Source of the DNA: CAVRCA01 sp963719345
GTDB taxonomy: Bacteria > Pseudomonadota > Alphaproteobacteria > Acetobacterales > Acetobacteraceae
Reading direction: 5' to 3'
Length of the DNA stretch: 64,000 nt
Assembly: GCA_963719345.1 (NCBI GenBank)
Contig: CAVRCA010000001.1
Location: 248,001-312,000 of the forward strand
Shown: positions 26,830 through 36,017 of the stretch, piece by piece
Numbering within the stretch: the first letter of the stretch is position 1
Layout: the number at the start of each line of letters is the position of its first letter
Made by a program: the position numbers and the translations under genes
Notes under the pieces: model-generated
What the model saw: the letters and a program-made list of their open reading frames with translations, nothing else
Database searches by the model: none
What the model was told of the DNA's origin: nothing

Positions 26830-27426
26830 TCAGGCGGCTTTGGCCGGCTGGTTCGAGCCCCGTGTGATGGCAAGAAAATTCGCCAGCAGCGCATGGCCAT
26901 GCTGGCTGGCGATGCTTTCGGGGTGGAACTGCACGCCGAACACCGGGAGCGTGCGATGTCGCAGCCCCATGACCAGCCCGTCCTCGGTGAAGGCGGTCGG
27001 CACCAGCACGTCCGGCAGGGTGCCGCGCTCGACGATCAGGCTGTGGTAGCGGGTCGCCTCGAAAGGCGAGGGCAGGTCGGCGAAGATGTCGGTGCCCTGG
27101 TGCGAGATGCGGCTGAGCTTGCCGTGCATCGGCACCGGCGCGCGCAGCACCTTGCCGCCGAACGCCTGTCCGATCGCCTGATGGCCGAGGCAGACGCCGA
27201 GGATCGGCACCTGTCCCGCCGCGTCGGCGATCAGGTCGAGGCAGATGCCGGCCTCGTTCGGCGTGCAGGGGCCGGGCGACAGCACGATCGCCTCGGGCTT
27301 GAGCGCCAGCGCCTCCGCCGGGGTGAGGGCATCGTTGCGCCGCACGTCGCACATCGCCCCAAGGTCGCCCAGGAAGTGGACGAGGTTGAAGGTAAAGCTG
27401 TCGTAGTTGTCGATCAGCAGGATCAT
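26830..27426 (-). CDS. trpG: anthranilate synthase component II (glutamine amidotransferase)
   Basis: 198 residues from ATG 27426. Supplies ammonia from glutamine to TrpE; may also serve PabB. The class I amidotransferase triad is present: Cys in PILGVCLGHQAIGQAFGG and His/Glu in GVQFHPESIASQHG. The N-terminal LLIDNYDSFTFNLVHFLG and PGPCTPNEAGI are also typical. Here it is separated from trpE by a TonB-like gene, unlike the usual direct trpE-trpG order. Confidence 0.95.
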   Translation of the reverse strand: MILLIDNYDSFTFNLVHFLGDLGAMCDVRRNDALTPAEALALKPEAIVLSPGPCTPNEAGICLDLIADAAGQVPILGVCLGHQAIGQAFGGKVLRAPVPMHGKLSRISHQGTDIFADLPSPFEATRYHSLIVERGTLPDVLVPTAFTEDGLVMGLRHRTLPVFGVQFHPESIASQHGHALLANFLAITRGSNQPAKAA

Positions 27427-27489
27427 TCCGCTATCCTGCGCGGCGGCATGCGGCGGGTCAATCAGACCGCTCGTGGGGTTCAGCCCGCG

Positions 27490-28440
27490 TTACCGGCCCA
27501 CCAGGATGTAATGCATGGTGAAGTGGAACGTCACCTCGTTGTCCTTCGTGTTGTCCGGGAAGGGCGGCAGGTGGGCGCCGCGAAACAGCGCCTGGAGCGC
27601 CATGTCGAGCCATTGCGAGCCTGACCGCTCTTCCAGTTCCACCGACCGCACCCGGCCGTCGCGGGTGACCGTGACCTCCACCTCGGGGCTGCCGTCCTCG
27701 CCGTTCATTGCCGCTTGCTGCGGATAATATTTGTGCTGCTCGACCCAGGCGGCGAGCTCGTTGCGCCAGTCGGTGCCGAGCCGCTCGGCGCCGCGCATCT
27801 GCACCGCGGATTGTGACAGCGGGCCGGCGACCGTCGGGCCGAGCCCGCTGCGGGACGGGTTGGGCGTGTGCTGGCCGAGGGTCCAGTTGCGGAACGTCGG
27901 GGTGAACTCCGAAGGCGGCGGCCTCGCGCTGGCCACCGGCGGCCGGGGCGGACGGGCCGGCGTCGGCGGTGGCGGCGGGGCGGGGGGCAGTTCGGGTACC
28001 TCGAACGGCACCGCCGGCGCGGTCTGCGGCACCACCAGTTCCACCCGCGGCGGCGCGGGCGGCAGCGGTTGCGGCGCGGGCTCCGGCGGGCGGGGCGGCT
28101 CGGGTTGCTGCGGGGTCTCCGGGGCGGGCTGCTCAGGCTGAGCCGGCTGCTCGGGTTGCGGCGGTGTTTCCGGAGACGGCGGTGTTTCCGGCGCGGGCGG
28201 TGTCTCCGGAGTGGGTGGTGTCTCGGGGGCAGGCGTCGGCTCGGGGGCGGGCGCCGGCATCTCGGGCTCGGTCGGTCGCGGAGCCGGCGTCGGCTGCGAC
28301 GGCCCTTTCGGCGCACCGCCTTCGAAGATCACCGCGACCGCGGGCGGCGGCAGCGGCTCGTCCGGCGGTTTTTCGACCTCGATGCCGACCAGCAGCAAAA
28401 GCAGCACGGCGGCGTGCAGCAGCGCCGAGCCGGCCAGCAT
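27490..28440 (-). CDS. TonB-like, proline-rich energy-transducer family protein
   Basis: 316 residues from ATG 28440. An N-terminal membrane segment (SALLHAAVLLLLLVGIEV) is followed by a proline-rich spacer with repeats of the type PETPP (about residues 50-200) that would span the periplasm. The C-terminal domain (YYPQQAAMNGEDGSPEVEV, TVTRDGRVRSVELEERSG, LPPFPDNTKDNEVTFHF) matches the TonB/TolA C-terminal fold. The frame is open upstream to a CTG overlapping the trpE stop, giving MTPFRR-type basic residues, so the true N-terminus may be longer. No exbB/exbD is adjacent; the gene sits inside the trp cluster. Confidence 0.75.
   Translation of the reverse strand: MLAGSALLHAAVLLLLLVGIEVEKPPDEPLPPPAVAVIFEGGAPKGPSQPTPAPRPTEPEMPAPAPEPTPAPETPPTPETPPAPETPPSPETPPQPEQPAQPEQPAPETPQQPEPPRPPEPAPQPLPPAPPRVELVVPQTAPAVPFEVPELPPAPPPPPTPARPPRPPVASARPPPSEFTPTFRNWTLGQHTPNPSRSGLGPTVAGPLSQSAVQMRGAERLGTDWRNELAAWVEQHKYYPQQAAMNGEDGSPEVEVTVTRDGRVRSVELEERSGSQWLDMALQALFRGAHLPPFPDNTKDNEVTFHFTMHYILVGR
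28163..28234. repeat. 18-bp tandem repeats coding for proline-rich spacer
   Basis: Four consecutive 18-base units (28163-28180, 28181-28198, 28199-28216, 28217-28234) share the core GGTGTxTCxGG on the plus strand and encode six-residue PETPPx units of the TonB-like protein on the minus strand. Unit number may vary between strains by slippage. Confidence 0.75.
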
Positions 28441-28499
28441 CGGGCCGAGCCGGCGATCGCGCCGGGTGGTTGCTCCCGGCCTCGGTCGACGGAACGGAG

Positions 28500-30020
28500 T
28501 CAGCGTCCGCCGGTCTTGCCCGCCGCGAAACGGACCGCCTCCTCGGCCGCCCGCAGCAGGGCCCGGGCTTTTTGGCGCGTCTCCTCGTATTCCGCTTCGG
28601 GCTCGGAGTCGGCGACGATGCCGGCGCCGGCCTGCACGTACATGGTGCCGTCCTTGACCAGCGCGGTGCGCAGGCCGATGCAGGTGTCCATCGTGCCGTT
28701 GGCGGCGAAATAGCCGATGCAGCCGGCGTATATGTTCCGCCGGACCGGCTCCAGCTCCTCGATGATCTCCATCGCCCGCACTTTCGGCGCCCCGGTCAGC
28801 GTGCCGGCCGGGAAACCGCCCACCAGGGCGTCAACCGCATCAAGCCCGTCGCGCAACTTGCCTTCGACGTTCGAGCTGATGTGCATCACATGGCTGAACC
28901 GCTCGATGGCGAAACTCTCGGTTACCCGCACGCTGCCGATCGCCGCCACCCGCCCCACGTCGTTGCGCCCGAGGTCGAGCAGCATCAGGTGCTCGGCCCG
29001 CTCCTTCGGATCGTCCAGCAGTTCGCGCTCCAGCGCCTGGTCCTCGTCATGGGTCTCGCCCCGCCGGCGCGTGCCGGCGAGCGGGCGGATCGTCACGATG
29101 CCGTCGCGCAGCCGGACCAGCACCTCGGGGCTGCTGCCGACGATGGAAAAGCCGCCGAAATCGAGGAAAAATAGAAAAGGCGCCGGGTTGATCCGCCGCA
29201 GCGCCCGGTAGAGCGCGAAGGGCGGCAGCGCGAAGGGCACCGAAAAGCGCTGGCTCGGCACGACCTGAAAGACGTCGCCGGCGGCCACGTATTCCTTCGC
29301 CCGCACCACGGTGGCCAGGTATTCGTCGCGGGTGAAGTTGGACGACGGCGCGGGCAGCTCGGGCAACGTCACCGGCGGCGCGGCGTGGCGCAGGGGGCGA
29401 TCGAGCGCCTCCTGCGCTTCCGCCAGCACCGCCTGCGCGGCCTCCCAGGCGGCGGCCGCGGTCACATGCGCGACCGGGTAGACCGGCGCGACCAGGGTCA
29501 GCTCGTCATTGACGTTGTCGAAGATCGCGAACAGCGTCGGGCGGAGCAGCACCGCTTCGGGCACGTCGAGGTCGTCGTCGTTCTTGTCCGGCAGCCGTTC
29601 CATCAGCCGCACCATGTCGTAGCCGAGATAGCCGACCAGCCCGCCCGCCATCGGCGGCAGGCTGTCGGCGACCTCGAGCCGCGTCTCGGCGATCAGCGCG
29701 CGCAGGCTGTCGAGCGCCGGGCGGTCGTCGGCGGCGAAGGCGTGCGGCGCCGAGCGGGCATGGCGGTTGATCTCGGCGCGCCCGCCCCGGCAGCGCCAGA
29801 TCAGGTCGGGCTCCATGCCGATGATCGAGTAGCGCCCGCGCGCCGCCCCGCCTTCCACGCTCTCCAGCAGAAACGCATTGGGCCGGCCGTGCGCGAGCTT
29901 GAGGAAGGCCGCGACCGGCGTCTCGAGGTCGGCGACCCCGCGCGACCAGAGCAGCGTGCCACGGCCTTCCTCATAGGCGGCGCGAAAACCGTCGAAGCGG
30001 GGCGAGAAGGGGGCGTTCAT
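28500..30020 (-). CDS. trpE: anthranilate synthase component I
   Basis: 506 residues from ATG 30020, overlapping the stop of the PpiD-like gene. Makes anthranilate from chorismate with TrpG. LLESVEGGAARGRYSIIG near residue 50 is the LLES-type tryptophan feedback-binding segment. The catalytic domain holds VVPSQRFSVPF, IVGSSPEVLVRL, IRPLAGTRRRGETHDED, LLDLGRNDVGRVA, and FPAGTLTGAPKVRAMEIIEE. Length is normal for a stand-alone TrpE. No leader peptide is visible because the start lies within the upstream gene, so transcription probably begins before ppiD. Confidence 0.95.
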   Translation of the reverse strand: MNAPFSPRFDGFRAAYEEGRGTLLWSRGVADLETPVAAFLKLAHGRPNAFLLESVEGGAARGRYSIIGMEPDLIWRCRGGRAEINRHARSAPHAFAADDRPALDSLRALIAETRLEVADSLPPMAGGLVGYLGYDMVRLMERLPDKNDDDLDVPEAVLLRPTLFAIFDNVNDELTLVAPVYPVAHVTAAAAWEAAQAVLAEAQEALDRPLRHAAPPVTLPELPAPSSNFTRDEYLATVVRAKEYVAAGDVFQVVPSQRFSVPFALPPFALYRALRRINPAPFLFFLDFGGFSIVGSSPEVLVRLRDGIVTIRPLAGTRRRGETHDEDQALERELLDDPKERAEHLMLLDLGRNDVGRVAAIGSVRVTESFAIERFSHVMHISSNVEGKLRDGLDAVDALVGGFPAGTLTGAPKVRAMEIIEELEPVRRNIYAGCIGYFAANGTMDTCIGLRTALVKDGTMYVQAGAGIVADSEPEAEYEETRQKARALLRAAEEAVRFAAGKTGGR

Positions 30021-31938
30021 CGTGCATCGTCCTCGGAGTGCGCGAGCTGGGCAAGAGCGGCCTGGTTGACCCGGGGCGGGTTGCGATCCCGCAGGTCGTT
30101 GACGAAGGCGATCTCGATGTCGTTGGCCATCGACCGCTTCACCGCTTCTCGGACGCGGGCGTAGCCGACCGGGTCGGCCTTCGGGTCGGGCAGCACGATC
30201 TCGGCGGGGACGGCGACGACGAAGCCGTCCGGCGTCTCCGCCATGGTGGGTTCGCCCGCCTTGACGGCGAATAGCTGTCGGACGAGCTGCGGCGGCACGC
30301 CCTCGGCCGGCGTGCCCCGGGTCGTCAGCGGCGTTCGGCGGACATGCAACCCGCCCTTCGCCGCTGCCGCCTCCAGCGTCTCTCCCCCTTCACGGCGGCG
30401 AGGACCGCGGCGGCCGCCGTCTCCTGCTCCTTGCGCACCGCGTCGTGCGTCCATGCGGCCTCGACCTGATCCTTTACCGCCTCGAACGGTTTCGTGGCGG
30501 CCGGGATGACGTCCTCGACCTGCAGCGCATAGTAGGCCGAGCCGCCGGTCGAGGGCGTCGGCACTTCGGTCAGGCGCGGAGGATCGCCCTTCTGCGCCTG
30601 GAAGGCGGCGGTGGCGATGGCCGATCGCAGCTCGGCGGAACCGGGGATCGGCGCCGGCTCGCCCTGGGTGGTGTTGCCGGCTGCATCCAGGGTGCCGGTG
30701 AGCGCGGCCAGTCCGAGATCGCCCGGCAGCGCATCGAGGCCGCCGCCGCCGCCCAGCGCGTTGTCCACCTTGTTGGCGCGGTCATACATGAGATCGGTCG
30801 CCTTCTCGGCCTGCACCCGCTGGCGCAGCGCATCCTTCACGTCGTCGAAGCTCTTCTCGGAGCCGGGCGTGCTCTTGGTGACCCGCACGATGGTCCAGCC
30901 GAGCGGGCCATGCAGCGGGTCGCCGATGCTGCCCTCAGGGGCGGCAAACACCGCCCGGCCCAGCTCGGGCGAGGGAAACTCGGCCTCCGTCGCATCGTCC
31001 AGCGCGACCGCCGCCGCACCCTGCGCCTGCGCCTCCTGCTGCATCTTGGCCCAGTCGGCGCCGCCCCGCCACGCCGCCGCCAGCGCCTGCGCCTTGCCCT
31101 CGTCGGGAGTGGAAATGACCTCGGCCGAGCGCTTGGCCGGCGCGACGTAATCGGAACGATGCGCCTCGTAGAAGGCACGGAGGTCGTCATCCGAAACCGC
31201 GATGTCCTTGGCCAGCGTCTCCGGCGACAGCACCACGGCCTTGATCCGGCGATATTCCGGGGTCCGGTAGGCCTCTGGATGGTTGTCCCACCAGCGCCGC
31301 AGCGTCTCGTCATCGGGTTCGGCCGGCGGCTTGGCGTCGGCGAACGGCAGCTCGACCATGTCGGCCGAGCGTTTCTCCCCCTGGAGCTCGAACAATGCGC
31401 GGGTGAGCACATCCGGCGCGACGGCCTGGGCGCGCACGGCGTCCACCACCTGCCGCTGGCGCAGATCGGTCCGCATCAGGTCGAGGAAGCGCGGCTCGCT
31501 CAGGCCGTTGCTCCGCATCACCTGATCGAACTGGCGGCGGTCGAACTGGCCGTTCGGGCCACGGAAGGCGGGGATCTCGTGGACCGCGCGCACCAGCTCG
31601 GCGTCCGGCACCGCGATGTGCAGCCGGTTGGCCTCCTCGGCCAGCAGCGCCTGGGCGACCAACCGATCGAGCGCCTGCGCCGCCACCGAGCGGCGGATCT
31701 CCGGCGTCGGCTCGATGCTGCCGCCGAGCGAGCGCACCACCTGCGCCAGCTCCCGCTTGTAGGCGTCCTCGGCCTGCGGAACGTCGATCGTGGTGCCGCC
31801 GACCTTGGCGACCCAGGTTTCGCTGCCCCGCATCCGCAGCACGTCGCCGACGCCCCACATGCCGAACGCGGCGACCAGCAGGAGGAAGAGGCCGCGGACC
31901 ACCCACGTGCTCAGGTAGCTGCGAAACGCAGTAATCAT
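30017..31938 (-). CDS. PpiD/SurA-like peptidyl-prolyl isomerase chaperone (frame disrupted)
   Basis: About 640 residues when joined. ATG 31938 gives MITAFRSYLSTWVVRGLFLL with one N-terminal membrane anchor, then a SurA-N-like domain, a parvulin-like domain (SAEVISTPDEGKAQALAAAW to PLGWTIVRVTKS) and a long C-terminal region. This is the PpiD architecture: an inner-membrane anchored periplasmic foldase near the Sec exit. A five-base C run at 30384-30388 lacks one base; adding it joins AAVLAAVKGGETLEAAAA to the C-terminus that overlaps trpE. A gene of this type before trpE is normal for alphaproteobacteria. Confidence 0.88.
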
Positions 31939-32070
31939 CCGACCGACCCTGTTGCGGCGCGGCACCATAGGAGCGGGGCGACGGGTTTTCCAGAGACCGA
32001 GGGCAAGCCGTGATTGCCCGGCCGTCCCCGCCGCTGTAGCTCAGCCGATGGCCGAGGGCAGGGGAGAGCG

Positions 32071-32805
32071 ATGCGCCAAGTGATAGCGGGGAACTGGAAG
32101 ATGCACGGTCTCGCCGCCGACGCGGCGGCGCTGGCCGAGGCGGTCAGAGCCGGCGCCGGCGGCCTCGCCTGCGACCTGCTCGTCTGCCCGCCGTTCACCC
32201 GCATCGAGCAGGTCGCCCGCATCCTTCAGGGCTCGCCGGTCGCGGTCGGCGGCCAGGACTGCCATGCGCAAGGGCAGGGGGCGCATACCGGCGACATCTC
32301 CGCCGCCATGCTGGCCGATGCCGGCGCGCGCTGGGTGATCCTCGGCCACTCCGAGCGGCGGCAGAACCACGGCGAGACCGACGAGCTGGTGCGCGAGAAG
32401 GTGCTCGCCGCCACCGCTTCGGGCCTGACGCCGATCGTCTGCGTCGGCGAGACGGACGAGCAGCGCAGCGGCGGGCGGGAGACCGAGGTGGTCGGCTGGC
32501 AGATTTCCGGCAGCCTGCCCAAGGATTTTTCCGGCTTGCTGGCCTACGAGCCGATCTGGGCGATCGGCACCGGCCGCAGCGCCACCGAGAACGACGTCGC
32601 CACCATGCACGCCTTCATCCGCGAGGAGCTGGTCCGGCAGTTCGGCGAGGCGGGCCGCGCGATCGCCATTCTTTATGGCGGCTCGGTGCGTCCGGCCAAC
32701 GCAGCCGAGCTGCTGAGGGTGCCGGAGGTCGGCGGCGCGCTGGTCGGCGGCGCAAGCCTCAAGGCGGACGATTTCCTGGCTATCGCGCGCGCTGCGGTCG
32801 AGTGA
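32071..32805 (+). CDS. tpiA: triose-phosphate isomerase
   Basis: 244 residues from ATG 32071 with GGGGAGAG about 3 bases upstream. Interconverts glyceraldehyde-3-phosphate and dihydroxyacetone phosphate. Complete motifs: AGNWKMHGLA (catalytic Lys), VILGHSERRQNHGETDE (His), LAYEPIWAIGTGRSATEND (Glu and mobile loop), AILYGGSVRPANA and LVGGASLKADDF. It diverges from the ppiD-trp transcript. In related genomes secG would follow; here about 3.2 kb of other genes intervene. Confidence 0.96.
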   Translation: MRQVIAGNWKMHGLAADAAALAEAVRAGAGGLACDLLVCPPFTRIEQVARILQGSPVAVGGQDCHAQGQGAHTGDISAAMLADAGARWVILGHSERRQNHGETDELVREKVLAATASGLTPIVCVGETDEQRSGGRETEVVGWQISGSLPKDFSGLLAYEPIWAIGTGRSATENDVATMHAFIREELVRQFGEAGRAIAILYGGSVRPANAAELLRVPEVGGALVGGASLKADDFLAIARAAVE

Positions 32806-32840
32806 CCTCGGTTGACCCTCGCAGGAGCGTGAACCGCACA

Positions 32841-32856
32841 TCCACCGAACGGTGGA
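32841..32856. promoter_or_regulatory. 16-bp palindrome downstream of tpiA
   Basis: TCCACCG-AA-CGGTGGA is a perfect 7-bp inverted repeat with a 2-base centre, in the 267-base gap between tpiA and the AEC transporter gene. The 2-base centre is too short for a stable hairpin loop, so a dimeric regulator's operator is more likely than a terminator. The rest of the gap shows no gene. Confidence 0.35.
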
Positions 32857-33072
32857 CGCCGCGAGCGTAGCCAGCAGGCTGATTCTGCGTCACGGCCGCG
32901 ATCGGTGGTCGGTTTGGGGCAATCAAGCCGCGGTGTGAGGCAGGTTACAGCCAATGCCGCCCCGGCCGGTCTTCGATGCGGCGAGCCCGCGCCGGAGCCG
33001 CAGCCATGGTCAACTTCCCTTGCTCGTGCCGTGCTTGGCGCTCGGGATTGCCCCGCGTCGGGCCGCCCGACC

Positions 33073-33952
33073 ATGTTTGAGCCAGTGATGGCCGCCGTAA
33101 TTCCGGTTCTGGCCGCAGTGGCCGTGGGTTTCGGCTGGGTGCAGTGGGGTCGGCCCTTCGATACAAAGACCTTGACCGCCTTGGTCACGGACATCGGCAC
33201 ACCGTGCCTGATCTTCTCGACGCTGGCGAAAACGGCAATACCGCCCGAGGCGTTTGCGGCGACTGCTTTGGCCTCCCTGACCGCGATCCTCGGCTTCGCG
33301 CTCGTGGGCACCGGCATTTTGTGGACGGCCGGACTGCGGCTGCGGACCTATCTGCCCTCGGTCGTCTTTCCCAATGCCGGCAATCTCGGCCTTCCCCTGG
33401 CCCTCTACGGCTTCGGGCGGGAAGGACTCGGCTACGCCATCGTCTTCTTCACGATCTCCTCGATCGGAAACTACACGGTGGGGCAGGCGATCGCCGCCGG
33501 TGCGGCCGATTGGCGTGCCGTGCTGCGCATGCCGCTGGTCTACGCGGCGGTGATCGGGTTGGCCGCCGCCCATTACCAGCTCGAACTGCCGCGCTGGCTG
33601 GCGAACACGATTTCGCTGATCGGCGGCATGACGGTGCCCCTGATGCTTCTGATGCTGGGCGCCTCGCTCGGCAGGCTCAAGGTGCCAGCGCTCGGTCGCG
33701 CCGCGGCGGTGTCGGCCGGTGCGCATCGGCACTGGCGCCTGCATCGGCGCCGTGGTCGCCATCGTCTTCGGCCTTACCGGGACGGCAAAGTCCATGCTCA
33801 TCATGCAGTGCGCGATGCCGGTTGCCGTCTACAGTTACCTCTTCGCGCAGCGATGGAACAATGAGCCCGAAGAAGTGGCGGGGCTGGTCGTCGTCTCTAC
33901 TTTCGCGTCGGCCGTCACCATCCCCGTCCTCCTCCAATTTCTTATCACCTGA
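33073..33952 (+). CDS. AEC family transporter, auxin-efflux-like (frame disrupted)
   Basis: About 293 residues once one extra G at 33718-33719 is removed, which restores AAVSAVRIGTGACIGAVVAI. ATG 33073 starts MFEPVMAAVIPVLAAVAVGF. The protein has about ten hydrophobic segments, with DIGTPCLIFSTLAKT near residue 37, PNAGNLGLPLALYGFG near 99, GGMTVPLMLLMLGASLGRLK near 190, and AMPVAVYSYLFAQ near the end, the pattern of AEC permeases (PF03547) that carry dicarboxylates or other organic acids. It lies in an insertion between tpiA and secG. Confidence 0.8.
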
Positions 33953-33970
33953 CGGAACGGAGGTGAAGAC

Positions 33971-34399
33971 ATGCCGTTCGATGGCAACTGCTTCCGCGAC
34001 CCGAGCACGGCGAGCCGGCTGGAAGAGTCGCGCGTCTCTCCGTCTCTTCTCGCCGGCAGGCGGAGGGACAGCGGGTTTGACCATGTATTCCCGTCACGGG
34101 GCACGGGAGCACTCCGGTTGCTGAGAAGAGCCCGCGCGCTGATCGCGCGGGAAGAGACGTGGGTGCAAGGCCACTATTCCGGCAATGGTGGCGGCTATTG
34201 CGCAGTCGGTGCGCTGCTGCACGCGGGCGGCCACCGGAATCGCGAACAGTTCCGGCAGGCGCTCTCACGGCTCCTGCTGGAAGCGAGATCCCGTGGGTTC
34301 GTAAGCGTCGAGGCGATGAACGACGCCAGCAGCCACCCTCAGCTTCTGGCCGCGTTCGATCGAGCTGCCGCCGCACCCACGCCGCTACATCTCGTCTAG
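33971..34399 (+). CDS. small conserved protein, DUF6197-like
   Basis: 142 residues from ATG 33971 with a strong GGAGGTGA site 6 bases upstream, which argues for a real gene. The centre reads LLRRARALIAREETWVQGHY followed by GGGYCAVGALLHAGGH, a layout recalled from DUF6197-type proteins whose function is unknown. No signal peptide or membrane segment. It starts 18 bases after the AEC transporter stop, so the two are probably co-transcribed. Confidence 0.6.
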   Translation: MPFDGNCFRDPSTASRLEESRVSPSLLAGRRRDSGFDHVFPSRGTGALRLLRRARALIAREETWVQGHYSGNGGGYCAVGALLHAGGHRNREQFRQALSRLLLEARSRGFVSVEAMNDASSHPQLLAAFDRAAAAPTPLHLV

Positions 34400-34559
34400 C
34401 AAAGCTACTTGCCGCTCCGTCAGTGGATGTTTGCGTTTCGCCGCCTACCTGGCTGGGGTTCTCCGCCTCCTGCGCCGATTGCGATGAAACTGGACAGTAG
34501 CGGCCTCGATCCGAGCGTGATGGGGAGTTTGGTTTCAAACTAAGTCTAAATACCTGAAA

Positions 34560-35655
34560 TCAGTTAGATGGCAGGGCGTCCAAGAGCCGGATCAGCTGAG
34601 ACTGGCGTTTCGTTCCGGTTTTCTCAAAGGCCCGGTGCAGGTGGGTCCGTGCCGTCGCCATGCCGATGCCGAGTGCCGACGCCGCGGCACCCAGGCCACT
34701 GCCCTTCTGCACCTCGCTCACCACCGCGACCTCGGCCGGCGTCAAGCCGAACAATTGGCGCAGCAACGCGCGACTGGCACCCTCGGCGCACGCCGGGTGG
34801 AACAGGAACACGGCGGCATGGCCGCGCTCGCCCGGAGCCAAACCGCGCGGGCCGGCGGGCGCGATCACCACTACCGGAGCTGTGCCTTGCTGCTCGGGAA
34901 GCGTCATCAACCCCCAGGCTCCGTCCCCGGCTGCCCGGGCAATCCGGCGCAGCAGAGCCCGAGTGAAGCTGGAGTCAACGAGAACAAGCCGATCGCCGGC
35001 GCTGCGGATGAGCGGTCCCGCCCTCAGCATGGCCTCGGCGGGCTTGTTCGCGTGCACCACGATCCCTGTCGCGCTGGTGAGCAGCGTGGGGGTTCCGAAG
35101 AGGTCGAGGACGGTTTCGAGGCCACCCTGCTTCCGCTGGCTGAGCACTACCCTCTCCCGCAGGTCCAGCGCGCGGCGCAAGTGGGGCACGAGCCGCTCGG
35201 TACACGCTGGTCTCCGGGCTTTCGAACGGCTGCCCTCGGGCGAACCCCAACAGGACGAATGACCGCTGATCGTTGATGAGATGCGCCCCCATGATCGCGC
35301 CGATCCCTTGAGGACGACACCATTCCCGGAAAAACGGCATCCGCTCGAACGGCCCACCCGGCGTGGTCTTGGTGACGGTGTAGGGACTACCGAGAGAAAC
35401 TCTCGCGCTCACGGCCTGCAGCGGCCGCACGGGCAGGATGCGCTCGATGTACAGCGCCTGATATTCCGGCTCCGTGTGCGCCCAGATCGCCGACTTGCCG
35501 CCGTCGCGCTTGTCCTCGATGGTGAGCAGGGTTGATCCGGCACCGAAGCCTTCCGCCAGCTTGCCGATGAGGCCTTCCAGGCCGACCTCCGGCATCGCCG
35601 CGTCGTAGATGGACGGAACGATTGCGGCGACTGACGTCGAGGCTCTCGACTTCAT
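34560..35655 (-). CDS. LuxR-family transcriptional regulator (frame disrupted)
   Basis: About 364 residues after joining. ATG 35655 starts an N-terminal sensor-like region (VGLEGLIGKLAEGFGAGSTL, FFREWCRPQGIGAIMGAHLI) of unknown ligand. A GG at 35199-35200 has one base too many; removing it links SPETSVY to ERLVPHLRRALDLRERVV. The C-terminal helix-turn-helix is GLTPAEVAVVSEVQKGSG followed by AAASALGIGMATARTHLHRA. No autoinducer synthase is nearby, so it is an orphan regulator; possible targets are the transporter genes it faces. Confidence 0.75.
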
Positions 35656-36017
35656 AGAGGCTCTCCGCCGACGATGGCATGGACATCATCCTGAACGGGT
35701 TGCTGAACGTCAATTTGGCGCCAAGCTGCGAGCATCAATCGCTCGGTTCACGGCCGGCAAGGACCGAGCGGAAGCAAGCGGCGGAGAGGGGCACGAACCG
35801 GCAGAACAGGGGGTGGCGGACCGCGTGTCGTAGCCGCACTTCCGCAGGGGCACCATTCTGGGGGCACCTGTGCCTCGGGTCCGCACGAACCGGCTGAGGC
35901 TGGTAGCGCGCGGGCTTGTCGAGCCGGTGCGGCTACGGATGACGCGTGAAGGCCCGAAGCCGGGTTTGGGACAGGACCAGCTTCCAAGATCGCGGGCTTG
36001 CGCGTAGATACCCCCGC
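35656..36017. other. 362-base gap before secG, no gene recognised
   Basis: Neither strand shows a frame with recognisable protein features. An exact 11-bp inverted repeat, CGTAGCCGCAC at 35829-35839 and GTGCGGCTACG at 35927-35937, encloses 87 bases. A TTGACG at 35713-35708 (minus) could be a -35 element for the luxR gene but lacks a good -10. The secG promoter must also lie here if secG is not read from tpiA. Confidence 0.5.

Noticed and set aside
32032..32075. GCTGTAGCTCAG string resembling a tRNA 5' half
   Set aside because: No acceptor pairing, anticodon arm or T-loop follows; it lies in the tpiA leader.
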